The translations under genes and the position numbers were made by a program. A model generated the notes under the pieces. It worked only from the letters and a program-made list of their open reading frames with translations. It did not search any database and was not told where the DNA came from. Shown here one piece after another: positions 1-7,170 of a stretch of DNA of 7,711 nt (its first letter is position 1; every line of letters begins with the position of its first letter). Origin of the DNA: CAYOKT01 sp964404605 (lineage in GTDB: Bacteria; Electryoneota; Electryoneia; Electryoneales; Electryoneaceae). The stretch is from NCBI GenBank assembly GCA_964404605.1, contig CAYOKT010000112.1, forward strand, positions 1 through 7,711. Direction: 5' to 3'.

Positions 1-59
1 CTGAGCCGGAGAAGCGCCGCAAGGTACGAAGAGTGCTGGCGCCGGGGCGAATCGCGTGA
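1..59 (+). CDS. Possible C-terminal tail of an upstream gene (partial)
   Basis: The third forward frame is open from the left edge to a TGA at 57-59 and reads EPEKRRKVRRVLAPGRIA. The basic, charged tail ending in a short hydrophobic stretch is plausible as the end of a real protein, but 18 residues are too few to identify a family. Another forward frame is also open from the edge and runs into the next gene, so the assignment is weak. No function can be given. Confidence 0.25.
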   Translation, partial: EPEKRRKVRRVLAPGRIA

Positions 60-217
60 TGAGTCGCGACACCACGGGCGGCTCTCGGGATGGTGCAGAG
101 TGTTCCCAAGCTCCCACCGGACATCGCGATCTCCGTCATCGCGTGGGAGACGGGCGGCGGGCGAGGCGGATCTGCACCATCCGCGCGGAGGCTCGGGGGG
201 CGTTATGCCATATATTG

Positions 218-229
218 CGGAATATTCCG
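218..229. promoter_or_regulatory. Perfect 12-bp palindrome, candidate operator
   Basis: CGGAATATTCCG is its own reverse complement and sits in a short AT-rich patch about 90 bp before the lipoprotein start. A TATATT box (211-216, 5 of 6 matches to the sigma-70 -10 consensus) is directly adjacent. A regulator binding here would cover the likely promoter. The role is inferred from symmetry and position only. Confidence 0.3.
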
Positions 230-310
230 TCCCTGATTCTCCCCGGGGCGGGTTGCGAGTGCCGGGACCGGGAGGGGCGGCCCGGCGCGGGGTGGGACAC
301 GGAAACAGAC

Positions 311-316
311 GGGAGG
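311..316 (+). promoter_or_regulatory. Shine-Dalgarno selecting the ATG at 322
   Basis: GGGAGG lies 5 nt before the second of two adjacent ATG codons (322) and only 2 nt before the first (319). The spacing favours 322 and excludes the longer upstream reading frame beginning at 100. Confidence 0.6.
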
Positions 317-321
317 CGATG

Positions 322-1428
322 ATGCGAGTACGATTCCAGATCCCCCTGCTCGCGGCGATGCTGCTGGCGGTGGTGGGCTGCAACGGGCCGAGCAACCCCC
401 CGCCACCACCCGACAACAACACCAGGTACGGCCCGCCCTTCGGCGACATCGCCTTCCTCTTCAATGACGGGGAGGTCGCCACGGTCTCCTCGTCCGAGGG
501 CGAGGTGATCCTGTTCCGGGGCGACGGGTCGAACGGGAGCATTTCGGACCCCGGCCTCGCGGCGTTGTGGCAGCCCGGGTCGAGCGCCGAGGAGGCGCTG
601 CTCGCCCTCTATGACCACGGCGGCGGTCGGCTGCTGATCCTCGACGAACTCGGGGTCAGCGAGACGGTCAGCGAGACCGCGCTCCCCTGCCGTTTCGCCT
701 GGTCCTCGGCCGGGGGCTACCTGGGCTTTCTCGAGCCGGTGGAGGGCGCCCTCGAGCTGGTGAGCCAGGGGGTGGACCTCGTCGCCGCGCGCCTGGTCTA
801 TGCGATCCTCGACTCGGAGACCGTGTTCCTCGGCCAGCCCTCCTACAGCAACGCGACCAGCTACATCGCCGGGGCGGTGGAGCACACCGACCCGCAGCTC
901 CGCGGGGTGCGGGTATGGCGCAGCACGGGGGAGGCCGCCGCATCCCTGGACAGCGCCGCCCTCGCGGCCCGTTTCAGCGCCAGCGGCAACTATCTCGCCT
1001 TCCTCGACGGCGCGGAGGGGCCGGACTCCGCCGGGCGGCTGATTATCACCACGCCCAGCCTGCTGCCGGTGGACACCATCGACTTCTCGGGGTATGCGGT
1101 CGGCGCGGCGAACTTCGCCTGGGCGCCGGACAACGTTCACCTCGCCCTCTACGCCGGGGTGTACGGCGGGGAGGTGAAGCTGCTTGTCCTGGACCGCACC
1201 GACCCCGAGAGTGTCACCGAGGTTCCGCTCAGCCGTCCCATCGCCCTCGGCACCGGCGAGGAGCTGCTGTGGGCGATGCCCGACTGGTCGCCCGACTCCC
1301 GGTCCCTGGTCCTCGAGGTGGAGGAGGGGGAGGGCTCCTTCGCCCTGGTCACGGTGGAGCTGGACGGCACCGAGCACACCCTGGTGGAGGGGCTCCACCG
1401 CCTCTCGCGGCCCACCTGGCGAAAGTAG
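322..1428 (+). CDS. Lipoprotein with a WD40/TolB-like beta-propeller
   Basis: This 368-residue protein is a predicted lipoprotein. It has a basic N-terminus (MRVRFQIP), a hydrophobic segment and a lipobox VVGC with Cys20, followed by a proline/asparagine linker (NPPPPPDNN). The remainder resembles a beta-propeller. Recurrent blade-like strands have an aromatic residue, Ser/Ala-Pro-Asp or Ser-Ala-Gly, then an alternating hydrophobic strand. They occur near residues 124-137 (FAWSSAGGYLGFL), 217-227 (FSASGNYLAF), 264-277 (FAWAPDNVHLALY) and 321-331 (DWSPDSRSLVL). Such PD40/TolB-like repeats usually form protein-binding surfaces; no catalytic residues are evident. The start at 322 is chosen for its Shine-Dalgarno spacing; 319 is the close alternative. 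The partner and exact role are unknown. The lipoprotein call is strong and the propeller call is moderate. Confidence 0.85.
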   Translation: MRVRFQIPLLAAMLLAVVGCNGPSNPPPPPDNNTRYGPPFGDIAFLFNDGEVATVSSSEGEVILFRGDGSNGSISDPGLAALWQPGSSAEEALLALYDHGGGRLLILDELGVSETVSETALPCRFAWSSAGGYLGFLEPVEGALELVSQGVDLVAARLVYAILDSETVFLGQPSYSNATSYIAGAVEHTDPQLRGVRVWRSTGEAAASLDSAALAARFSASGNYLAFLDGAEGPDSAGRLIITTPSLLPVDTIDFSGYAVGAANFAWAPDNVHLALYAGVYGGEVKLLVLDRTDPESVTEVPLSRPIALGTGEELLWAMPDWSPDSRSLVLEVEEGEGSFALVTVELDGTEHTLVEGLHRLSRPTWRK

Positions 1429-1538
1429 CCGCTGCCCGGGAGCCTGGCGGACCGCTCCCCTGGATCGCGGAGTTCCTCGAGGCCTGGAGGCGGGTCGGGG
1501 GCCCGCATCGCGCGGGGCGTCTTTCCGCTGGAACCGCT

Positions 1539-1559
1539 TCATCGCCGTGGCGGCGATGA
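1539..1559 (+). terminator. Strong GC-rich hairpin, possible U-less terminator
   Basis: TCATCGCCG pairs perfectly with CGGCGATGA around a TGG loop, and one G·U pair extends it outward. It lies 110 bases after the stop codon of the propeller lipoprotein gene and before the next promoter candidate, a suitable position for a transcript 3' end. No T-tract follows, so it is not a classical intrinsic terminator. It may instead be an mRNA-stabilising or pausing structure. Confidence 0.3.
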
Positions 1560-1692
1560 GACACCGCTGGCGCCGGGGGATTCGCGAGCGATAACTTCAC
1601 GGAACCGGGCCGCGGCGAAAACCGCGCCGGAGAGCCCCGGCGAGAGGGTGAAGCGCCGGGCCACGGTTCCCGTGGTCGGCATCGGGGTTAAG

Positions 1693-1722
1693 TTGCGGAC
1701 GGGCATGCAGGGAAGATAAACT
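1693..1722 (+). promoter_or_regulatory. Candidate sigma-70 type promoter of the HEAT lipoprotein gene
   Basis: TTGCGG (1693-1698) is followed after 18 bp by TAAACT (1717-1722), in a locally AT-rich patch (GTTAAGTT to AGATAAACT). Transcription would start near 1729, giving a leader of about 50 nt before the GTG start at 1780. The boxes match the consensus only partly. Confidence 0.35.
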
Positions 1723-1763
1723 CGCCGGGGTGCGGGAGAGATGCACGCCGCGAGAGGGCAGCT

Positions 1764-1771
1764 GGAAGGAG
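1764..1771 (+). promoter_or_regulatory. Shine-Dalgarno selecting the GTG start at 1780
   Basis: GGAAGGAG lies 8 nt before GTG 1780. It falls inside the longer frame beginning at ATG 1741, which has no comparable site. It therefore decides the start of the HEAT-repeat lipoprotein. Confidence 0.6.
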
Positions 1772-1779
1772 AGTGCAGG

Positions 1780-3039
1780 GTGGTCGACCGATCGCACGGG
1801 TGGGGGAAGCGCGGGTCTGTGCTTCTTGCGGGGTTGCTGGTTTTTTCGTTGCTCGCCGCGGGATGTGCGCGGGAGGAACCACGGTATAAACGGGTGCCGG
1901 TATCCACGTATATCAAGCGGTTGGTGCAGACCGACAGGGACGCCACCCTCCAGCGCAGCCTCGAGGCCGTCGGCGCGGTCGGCGCGCCCGCGGTTCCCTA
2001 CCTGATGAAGGCGTGGGAGAAGAACAAGGGGGTCGAGGCGAGGTGCCGCCTGGCGAAGGGTTTCGCGGCGATCGGTCCGGATGCCGCCCCGGCGGTCGAC
2101 CTTCTTGTTGCGGCCCTCGAGTCGCTGGACGAGGAGCTTGTCACCTGCGCGGCGGAGGCGCTGGGGGCCATCGGTCCGGCTTCCGCCCCGGCGGTGCCCC
2201 GGCTCGCCCAGCTCCTGCGCTCCACGGGGTACGGTACACAGATCAGCCTCCTGCGGGCGTTGCGCGGTATCGGTCCGGCGGCGGTGACACAGCTCGATCT
2301 CGTACTCGAAGCCTCGCTGCGGGAGAAAACCCGTGACGAGGCGACCCTTACCCTCGCGGCGCTGGGTCCGGCGGCCTGGGAGAGGATGGTGCGCTGGCTG
2401 AAGGAGGGCAGTGTTGCCCAACGCCGTGTCGCCTGCGAGGTGCTGCCCCGGGCGGGGACGGAGGCGGCCATGGCTCCCGCGGCGCTCGCCGGGGCGCTGA
2501 GGGACGCTTCGCCGGAGGTGCGCATCGCGGCGGCGCGGGGCCTCGAGAAGTTCGGTCCGCGGGCGCTGGAGGTGCAGTCCGCCCTGATCGCCGCCCTCGC
2601 GGACCGTGACAGCGAGGTGCGCGAAGCGGTGGTCGCGGCCCTCGCCGCCCTCGGACCGGACGGGGGGGCGGCGGTGATCGCCGCGCTCACCAACCCCGAC
2701 TGGCGGGTGCGCCTGGGCGCGGTGCTCGTGGCCAGCCGTTTCTCCGGCGTACGCGAGAAGGCGCTTCCGAAGTTGATCGCCCGGCTGGGGGACTCCAGCG
2801 ACGCCGTGCGGCTGGCGGCGATCGATGCGCTCACCGCCTTCGGACCGGAGATCATCCCCGCGATGGTGCGCCAGCTCCGTTCGGGCGAGGTCTACCGCCG
2901 TTTCGGCGCGGCGCGCGTGCTCGGGAACCTGGGACCGGAGGCTTCCCAGGCGGTGCCGGCCCTGCGCCCGCTCCTGCGGGACAGCGACTCCCTGGTGCGG
3001 GAAGAGGCCGCCCGCGCCATCGCCCGCATCGGCGGGTGA
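1780..3039 (+). CDS. HEAT-repeat lipoprotein
   Basis: The product is a 419-residue predicted lipoprotein: a short basic N-terminus with K10-R11, a hydrophobic core, and LLAAGC with Cys29 as the likely lipidated residue. From about residue 45 to the end it consists of roughly 12 helical HEAT repeats. Their inter-helix turns carry Gly-Pro or a variant near residues 68, 99, 132, 165, 196, 226, 259, 292, 323, 355, 385 and 418, a period of 30-33 residues. Typical elements are D-x-x-x-V-R-x-A-A and A-L-x-x-L-G-P. HEAT solenoids bind other proteins and have no enzymatic role, so this looks like a membrane-anchored scaffold or adaptor. No heme-lyase or phycobilin-lyase residues are evident. GTG is preferred over ATG 1741 because of the strong ribosome-binding site. 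The partner is unknown; a neighbouring envelope protein is possible. Confidence 0.9.
   Translation: MVDRSHGWGKRGSVLLAGLLVFSLLAAGCAREEPRYKRVPVSTYIKRLVQTDRDATLQRSLEAVGAVGAPAVPYLMKAWEKNKGVEARCRLAKGFAAIGPDAAPAVDLLVAALESLDEELVTCAAEALGAIGPASAPAVPRLAQLLRSTGYGTQISLLRALRGIGPAAVTQLDLVLEASLREKTRDEATLTLAALGPAAWERMVRWLKEGSVAQRRVACEVLPRAGTEAAMAPAALAGALRDASPEVRIAAARGLEKFGPRALEVQSALIAALADRDSEVREAVVAALAALGPDGGAAVIAALTNPDWRVRLGAVLVASRFSGVREKALPKLIARLGDSSDAVRLAAIDALTAFGPEIIPAMVRQLRSGEVYRRFGAARVLGNLGPEASQAVPALRPLLRDSDSLVREEAARAIARIGG
2071..2195 (+). repeat. DNA-level duplication within the HEAT repeats
   Basis: The turn-encoding stretch ATCGGTCCGG followed by CCGCCCCGGCGGT occurs at 2071-2096 and again at 2170-2195, 99 bp apart (33 codons), with only two differences in 26 bases. 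A third ATCGGTCCGG stands a further 99 bp on, at 2269. The nucleotide identity in exact register suggests recent expansion of the solenoid by unit duplication. Confidence 0.5.
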
Positions 3040-3173
3040 ACGGTCGGGAAAGCATTTACTGCTGGTATTCCCGGGATGCAGTCCCGGCTTCACCTGCGGC
3101 TACGCCGTGTCAGGCCGCTCCCGGGCTACCTGCTGTGGGGCGGCCGGCGGGCCTGCGCGGGAGACAGAGACCG
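3040..3173. other. Short gap with a small hairpin
   Basis: CCGGGA (3071-3076) pairs with TCCCGG (3082-3087) around a 5-nt loop, shortly after the HEAT gene stop. No T-tract follows and no good promoter is visible. Co-transcription of the small membrane protein gene with the HEAT gene is therefore possible. Confidence 0.35.
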
Positions 3174-3611
3174 ATGGGCGAGGAGCGGGATCCGATGCGC
3201 CGGGTGTGGGTCGCCTACCTGCGGCTGGTGACCGCAGAGGGGATTCTGCTGGTGGTCGGGGGCGGGGCGCTGGTGTTCGCGCTGGACCGCCTGCTGCGCC
3301 TGTTCCGCCTGCCCGGACTGGGACTTCTCTTCTACCTCTTCGGGCTGGGTTTGTCCTACATCACCGTCATCAGCATCGTCCGCCCGCTGACCAACCTGCT
3401 CGCCTCCCGGCGCCGCCTGCGAACGGCGAAGCTCCCGGACATCATGCGGATCATCGTCCCGGAGTTGCGGGAGCGCGAGGAACTCGACCGCGAGGCGATC
3501 CGCGACCTGCTCGCGGAGGGGAGACCCGTCTCCCACCTCGACACACTCCGCCTGCGCCGGAACGCGGTCATCGCCGTCGCCGGGCTCGCGGCGGCGGCAC
3601 TGCTCTGGTAG
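3174..3611 (+). CDS. Small membrane protein with three predicted helices, unknown function
   Basis: This 145-residue protein matches no family I recognise. Two hydrophobic helices lie near residues 22-41 (with a GGG motif) and 49-69. A charged segment follows (about 77-129, rich in Arg, Glu and Asp, with RRRLR and ELREREELDREAIRDLL), and a third hydrophobic stretch at 131-145 ends exactly at the C-terminus (LAAAALLW). The basic loop after helix 2 predicts that the charged domain is cytoplasmic. ATG 3174 has GGGAG 10 nt upstream. ATG 3195, seven codons later, has AGGAG at 9 nt and is an equally good start. The frame is also open upstream to 3036, but that part is not protein-like. Its position between the HEAT lipoprotein and the DUF4175-like gene suggests an envelope role; this is inference. 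Confidence 0.8.
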   Translation: MGEERDPMRRVWVAYLRLVTAEGILLVVGGGALVFALDRLLRLFRLPGLGLLFYLFGLGLSYITVISIVRPLTNLLASRRRLRTAKLPDIMRIIVPELREREELDREAIRDLLAEGRPVSHLDTLRLRRNAVIAVAGLAAAALLW

Positions 3612-3633
3612 ACCACCCCGGGCGCGGGAGCGT

Positions 3634-3664
3634 TTGAAACGACCACCGCCCGCCGTCGTATCTT
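3634..3664 (+). promoter_or_regulatory. Candidate promoter before the DUF4175-like gene
   Basis: TTGAAA (3634-3639) and TATCTT (3659-3664) are separated by 19 bp, slightly long for sigma-70. The upstream box lies in the dyad CGTTT-G-AAACG (3631-3641). Initiation near 3671 would give a leader of about 35 nt to ATG 3706, which argues against the TTG at 3676 as start. Confidence 0.25.
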
Positions 3665-3705
3665 GAGCAGAGCCGTTGTCCACGCAGGAGCCTGCCGGAA
3701 TCATC

Positions 3706-6700
3706 ATGCCGACCCCGACGCCGAACATCCACCGCCTGTTGAGCTCGCTTCGCCGGCGGCAGAAGGCCCTCTGGACGGGTGCCCTGCTGCTGTCGGGCGC
3801 CGGCGCGGTCCTCGCGGTGGTGCTGCTGGGCCTGCTGGTCGAGGCGGCGGCCTGGCTGGAGCCGGGGGCGAGGCGGCCGCTCGCCCTGGCGGTCGCCATT
3901 CTGGCGGGCCTGGCGCTGCTCGCCGTGCCGGCGGGCGCCGCCCTCCTCTGGCTCTCGCGCCGCACTCCGCCGGAGACCACCCTCGCGCGCTGGATCTGGG
4001 CGGCGGACGAGGAGGTGCGGGACCGTATCCTCGGCGCCCTCGAACTGGCGCGCGGGCCGGGCCGCGGCGCCAGCGAACCGCTGCTCCGCGCCGCGCTGGA
4101 ACAGGCGGACCATCTCGCCGCCGGGCTGGACCCCGCGCGGTATGTCCGGCGCGGGCTGCTCCGCCGGGCCCTGCGGGGGTCGGGGATGGTGGCTGGGGTC
4201 TTTCTTCTGGCCCTGCTCCTCGCCGGGGGCTCCCTGCGTGCCGCCGCGGACCGGCTGGCGCACCCCGGGCAAGCGTTCCTCAAGCCCGATGCGGTCCTGC
4301 TTTCCCTCGAACTGCCCCGAACGCTGACCCTCGTGCAGGGCGACTCCCTCGAGGTGGGGGTGCGGGCGCGGCACGCCCTGCCGGGCGCGGTGAGTGTGGT
4401 CTTCGACGAAGGGGCCGGAGTGCTGCGGCCGGTCGCCGCGGAGCGCGACAGCGCGGACAGCGCCCGCTTCCATGCCCGCATCGAGCGGCTGGAGCGGGAC
4501 CTGCTGGTCTATGCCCGCGCCGGGCGGGCGGTCAGCGACACCGCGCGGGTGAAGGTCCTCCCGCGCCCGCGCATCGCGCGGCTCGAGGTGACCGTGCATC
4601 CCCCGGCCTACACCGGCGAGCCGGCGAGGCGGCTGCCCGAGGGGGTGGGGGACATCACCGCGCTGCCCGGCAGCCGCGCCGCGCTCCGTCTCGAGGCGAG
4701 CCGTCCGCTGGCGGGCGCGACCCTCGCCCTGCAGCGACGCGGGGGAAAGGCGGTCCGCAGCCCGCTCCGGGTGGAGGGGCATGTCGCCCGGGGCGGCTTC
4801 ACCCTCCGCGGCGAGGGGCGGTGGTGGGTGGAGCTGCTGGCGGCGGACAGCGTGGCCGGCGAGGAGCCGCTGCACTGGCGGCTCGGCCTGCTGGAGGACC
4901 GCGCACCGCGGGTGGAGGTCCGCCTGCCGGAGGAGGGCGCGGAGATCCCGGAGTCGATGACCCTCCCCCTGGCGGTGGTGGTGGACGACGATTACGGCGT
5001 CGGGCGGATCGTTCTCCGTTACCGGGTGTACAACGAGCTGACCACGCCGGACTCGGTCGGCGAGGAGTACTTCGCGGCGGCGGCGCTCACCGGTGCGCCG
5101 GCCGGGCCGGGGCGCGAGGTGGTGCAGACCCTGTGGTCGCTGGAGAACCTGCCGCTGCTGCCCACCGACGAGGTGCATTACTTCGTCGAGGCGTGGGACA
5201 ACGACGGCTGGCGGGGACCGAAACGGGGGCGCAGCGAGCTCCGGCGGCTCGTCTTCCCCACGATGGAGGACCTCTTCGCCCGCAGCGAAGAGCAGGAGAC
5301 CACCGCCGGGGAGGAGATGAGCCAGGCGCTGGAGCGCGCCCGGGCGGTGAAGGAGAAGCTGGAGGAGTCCCTGGAGCGGCTGCGCAGCAACCCGGACGAG
5401 ATGAGCTGGGAGCAGGCCCAGGCGTTGCAGCAGACCCTGGAGACGCAGGAGAAGCTCCTCGAGCAGGTCCAGCGGGCGGGCGAGACCCTCGACGAGATGC
5501 GCCGCGGGATGGAAGAGCGCGACCTGGCAAGCCGGGAGCTGCTGGAGAAGTACGCCGAGCTGCAGAAGACCCTCGAGGAGATCGCCACCCCGGAGCTTCG
5601 GGAGGCGATGGAGCGGCTGCAGGAGGCGCTGGAAGCGATGGACGGGGAGCGCATCCGGGACGCCCTCCAGCAGATGGCGTTCAACCAGGAGGAGATGCTC
5701 CGCTCGCTGGACCGCAGCCTCGCCATTCTCCAGCAGCTCAAGGCGGAGCGGCGGCTCGAGGAGCTGGCGCAGCGCGCCGAGGAGCTGGCGCGGCGGCAGG
5801 AGGAGATCAGCAGGGACCTGCAGCAGGGGGAGAGCGACGAGAACGCGCGGAACCGCGCCGCGCGGCGGGAGGAGCGGCTGGGCGAGGACCTCGCCGCGCT
5901 GGCCGCCGAGATGGACAGCGCCCGCGCGCAGCTCGGGGAGCGGTTCCCCGAGCTCGCCGATTCCCTCGGCGAACTGGGCGAGCGGTTGGCCGGCGAACAG
6001 ATCCCGCAGGACCTCCGGCAGGCGGCCTCCGGAGCGCGGGCCGGGGAGATGAAGCAGGCTCGGCAGAGCGCCCGCCGCGCCGGGGAGAAGTTGCAACAGT
6101 TCGCCGCCGGGATGCGGAAGCTGCAACGGCGATTCACCGAGCAGAACCGCCGGGAGATGCTCGCCGAGATGGACCATCTGTTCGACATGCTGCTGCTGCT
6201 CAGCCGCCGTGAGGAGGCCCTGCGGCAGGAGAGCAAGGCCCTCCCGGTGTCCAGCCCGCGCCATCGCGCCCTCGCCTCGCGCCAGGATGCCCTGCTCTCC
6301 GCCCTCGGGGTCAGCGAGAAGGCGGTGGAGGAGCTTTCGCGGCGCACCTTTTTCGTCGGCTCCTCGATGCTCGCCGACCTGGCGGTGGCGCGCTTCCACA
6401 TGGAGAGCGCCATCCAGCGCTACACCAATCGTCTCCCCCGCGAGGTGACCGGGGAGCAGCAGGAGGCGATGGCGGCGCTGCACCGTGCCCTCGGCCGGTT
6501 GACCCAGGCGCGGCGGGACGCCTCGCAGTCCTCGAGCGGCACCGGGTACGCGGAGATGATGCAGCGGCTGGCGCAGATGGCGCAGCAGCAGCAGATGCTG
6601 AACCAGGCCAGCCAGGGGATGCCCGTCCCGGTGCCGGGGGCGAGCGCGGGGCAGCGGCTGGCGCAACTCGCCGCCCGCCAGCGGGCTCTCGCCGGGCAGA

Positions 6701-7092
6701 TGCGCCGCCTCGAACAGGAGGCAAACAGCATGGAGGAGATCCTCGGCAGCCTCGAAGGGCTCGGGCAGGCGATGGAGGAGGTCGCGGGCGACCTTCAGGA
6801 TCAGAAGGTCACGGAACGCACGAAGCGGCTGCAACAGCGCATCCTCCAGCGCCTGCTGGACTCCCAGCGCTCCCTCCAGCAGTCCGGCCGGAGCCGCCGG
6901 CGGATCAGCCGCACCGGCGAGGATGTGCTGCGCCGGGGACCGGGATCCCTCGCCCGGGAGGAGGAGGACCTGCTCCGGGAGCGGATGCGCCGGGCGCTCG
7001 AGAGCGACTATGCGCCGCGCTGGCGCGAGCTGATCCGCGACTACTACCGCGCCCTGCAGCGCGACGCCGGGGGCGAGAACCGCGGCGATTGA
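3706..7092 (+). CDS. DUF4175-like giant membrane protein with a long coiled-coil C-terminus
   Basis: The 1128-residue product has the architecture of DUF4175-type proteins. Two membrane helices near 22-45 and 59-83, an amphipathic segment with LARWIWAADEEVRDRIL, and a third helix near 160-177 come first. A beta-rich, Ig-like region (about 190-510) follows, with conserved-looking blocks RVEVRLPEEGAEIPES (about 401), VVVDDDYGVGRIVLRYRV (about 424) and DEVHYFVEAWDNDGW (about 488-502). From about 520 the protein is almost entirely charged, Gln/Glu/Arg-rich helix predicted as coiled coil. It ends in a motif ApRWRELIRDYYRAL typical of this group. The function is unknown; in some relatives such genes lie near MoxR/BatA-type clusters, none of which is visible here. 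ATG 3706 has GGAA at 5 nt; an in-frame TTG at 3676 is a weaker alternative. The membrane and coiled-coil calls are firm and the family call is from memory of its motifs. Confidence 0.85.
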   Translation: MPTPTPNIHRLLSSLRRRQKALWTGALLLSGAGAVLAVVLLGLLVEAAAWLEPGARRPLALAVAILAGLALLAVPAGAALLWLSRRTPPETTLARWIWAADEEVRDRILGALELARGPGRGASEPLLRAALEQADHLAAGLDPARYVRRGLLRRALRGSGMVAGVFLLALLLAGGSLRAAADRLAHPGQAFLKPDAVLLSLELPRTLTLVQGDSLEVGVRARHALPGAVSVVFDEGAGVLRPVAAERDSADSARFHARIERLERDLLVYARAGRAVSDTARVKVLPRPRIARLEVTVHPPAYTGEPARRLPEGVGDITALPGSRAALRLEASRPLAGATLALQRRGGKAVRSPLRVEGHVARGGFTLRGEGRWWVELLAADSVAGEEPLHWRLGLLEDRAPRVEVRLPEEGAEIPESMTLPLAVVVDDDYGVGRIVLRYRVYNELTTPDSVGEEYFAAAALTGAPAGPGREVVQTLWSLENLPLLPTDEVHYFVEAWDNDGWRGPKRGRSELRRLVFPTMEDLFARSEEQETTAGEEMSQALERARAVKEKLEESLERLRSNPDEMSWEQAQALQQTLETQEKLLEQVQRAGETLDEMRRGMEERDLASRELLEKYAELQKTLEEIATPELREAMERLQEALEAMDGERIRDALQQMAFNQEEMLRSLDRSLAILQQLKAERRLEELAQRAEELARRQEEISRDLQQGESDENARNRAARREERLGEDLAALAAEMDSARAQLGERFPELADSLGELGERLAGEQIPQDLRQAASGARAGEMKQARQSARRAGEKLQQFAAGMRKLQRRFTEQNRREMLAEMDHLFDMLLLLSRREEALRQESKALPVSSPRHRALASRQDALLSALGVSEKAVEELSRRTFFVGSSMLADLAVARFHMESAIQRYTNRLPREVTGEQQEAMAALHRALGRLTQARRDASQSSSGTGYAEMMQRLAQMAQQQQMLNQASQGMPVPVPGASAGQRLAQLAARQRALAGQMRRLEQEANSMEEILGSLEGLGQAMEEVAGDLQDQKVTERTKRLQQRILQRLLDSQRSLQQSGRSRRRISRTGEDVLRRGPGSLAREEEDLLRERMRRALESDYAPRWRELIRDYYRALQRDAGGENRGD

Positions 7093-7157
7093 GTCCTACC
7101 GAGTGCGCACCATATGCGCAGATACTGCACACCGGCGCGCAGAAACCCTGCCGGTTG

Positions 7158-7170
7158 ATACGCGTATAAT
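7158..7170 (+). promoter_or_regulatory. Consensus TATAAT box overlapping a 10-bp palindrome
   Basis: TATAAT (7165-7170) is a perfect -10 hexamer in a GC-rich region. The palindrome ATACGCGTAT (7158-7167) overlaps it. No -35 box is seen at 15-19 bp upstream and there is no extended TG, so activity would need an activator, or the box is chance. Transcription from it would give a leader of about 350 nt to the zinc-ribbon gene. Confidence 0.25.

Larger units (their letters stand above)
60..321. other. Upstream region of the propeller lipoprotein gene
   Basis: No gene is supported here. One frame is open throughout and joins the lipoprotein gene, but its translation is an Arg/Gly/Pro-rich shadow and would bury the lipoprotein signal peptide. 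The notable content is a local AT-rich patch at 203-240 containing the perfect palindrome CGGAATATTCCG (218-229) and a TATATT box (211-216). This patch is the best candidate for the promoter or operator of the next gene, although no convincing -35 box is seen. Confidence 0.5.
1429..1779. other. Intergenic region with hairpins and a candidate promoter
   Basis: These 351 bases hold no supported gene; the open frames crossing them are continuations of shadows. The region contains a 9-bp hairpin with a 3-nt loop at 1539-1559, a weaker hairpin at 1661-1675 (CCACGG-TTC-CCGTGG), a candidate promoter at 1693-1722 and the ribosome-binding site of the HEAT-repeat gene. The copy of GCTGGCGCCGGGG at 1566-1578 also occurs at 35-47; in this GC-rich background that may be chance. 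Confidence 0.6.

Noticed and set aside
35..47. GCTGGCGCCGGGG shared with 1566-1578
   Set aside because: A 13-base GC-only match containing the palindrome GGCGCC is not surprising in DNA of this composition and has no further similarity around it.
100..321. N-terminal extension of the propeller lipoprotein from an upstream start
   Set aside because: It would place the lipoprotein signal peptide about 73 residues inside the protein and lacks a suitable ribosome-binding site.
1597..3093. 498-codon reverse-strand frame opposite the HEAT gene
   Set aside because: It is a compositional shadow; the forward frame has a lipoprotein signal, a ribosome-binding site and regular HEAT repeats.
3663..6212. 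849-codon forward open frame overlapping the DUF4175-like gene
   Set aside because: Its translation is Gly/Ala/Arg/Pro-rich without hydrophobic or structured segments, as expected for a shifted frame of a gene with GC-rich third positions.
3568..6834. 1088-codon open frame on the reverse strand opposite the DUF4175-like gene
   Set aside because: It is a mirror of a GC-rich coding sequence: Leu/Arg/Pro/His-rich low-complexity translation with no domain, while the forward frame has membrane helices, conserved blocks and a coiled coil.
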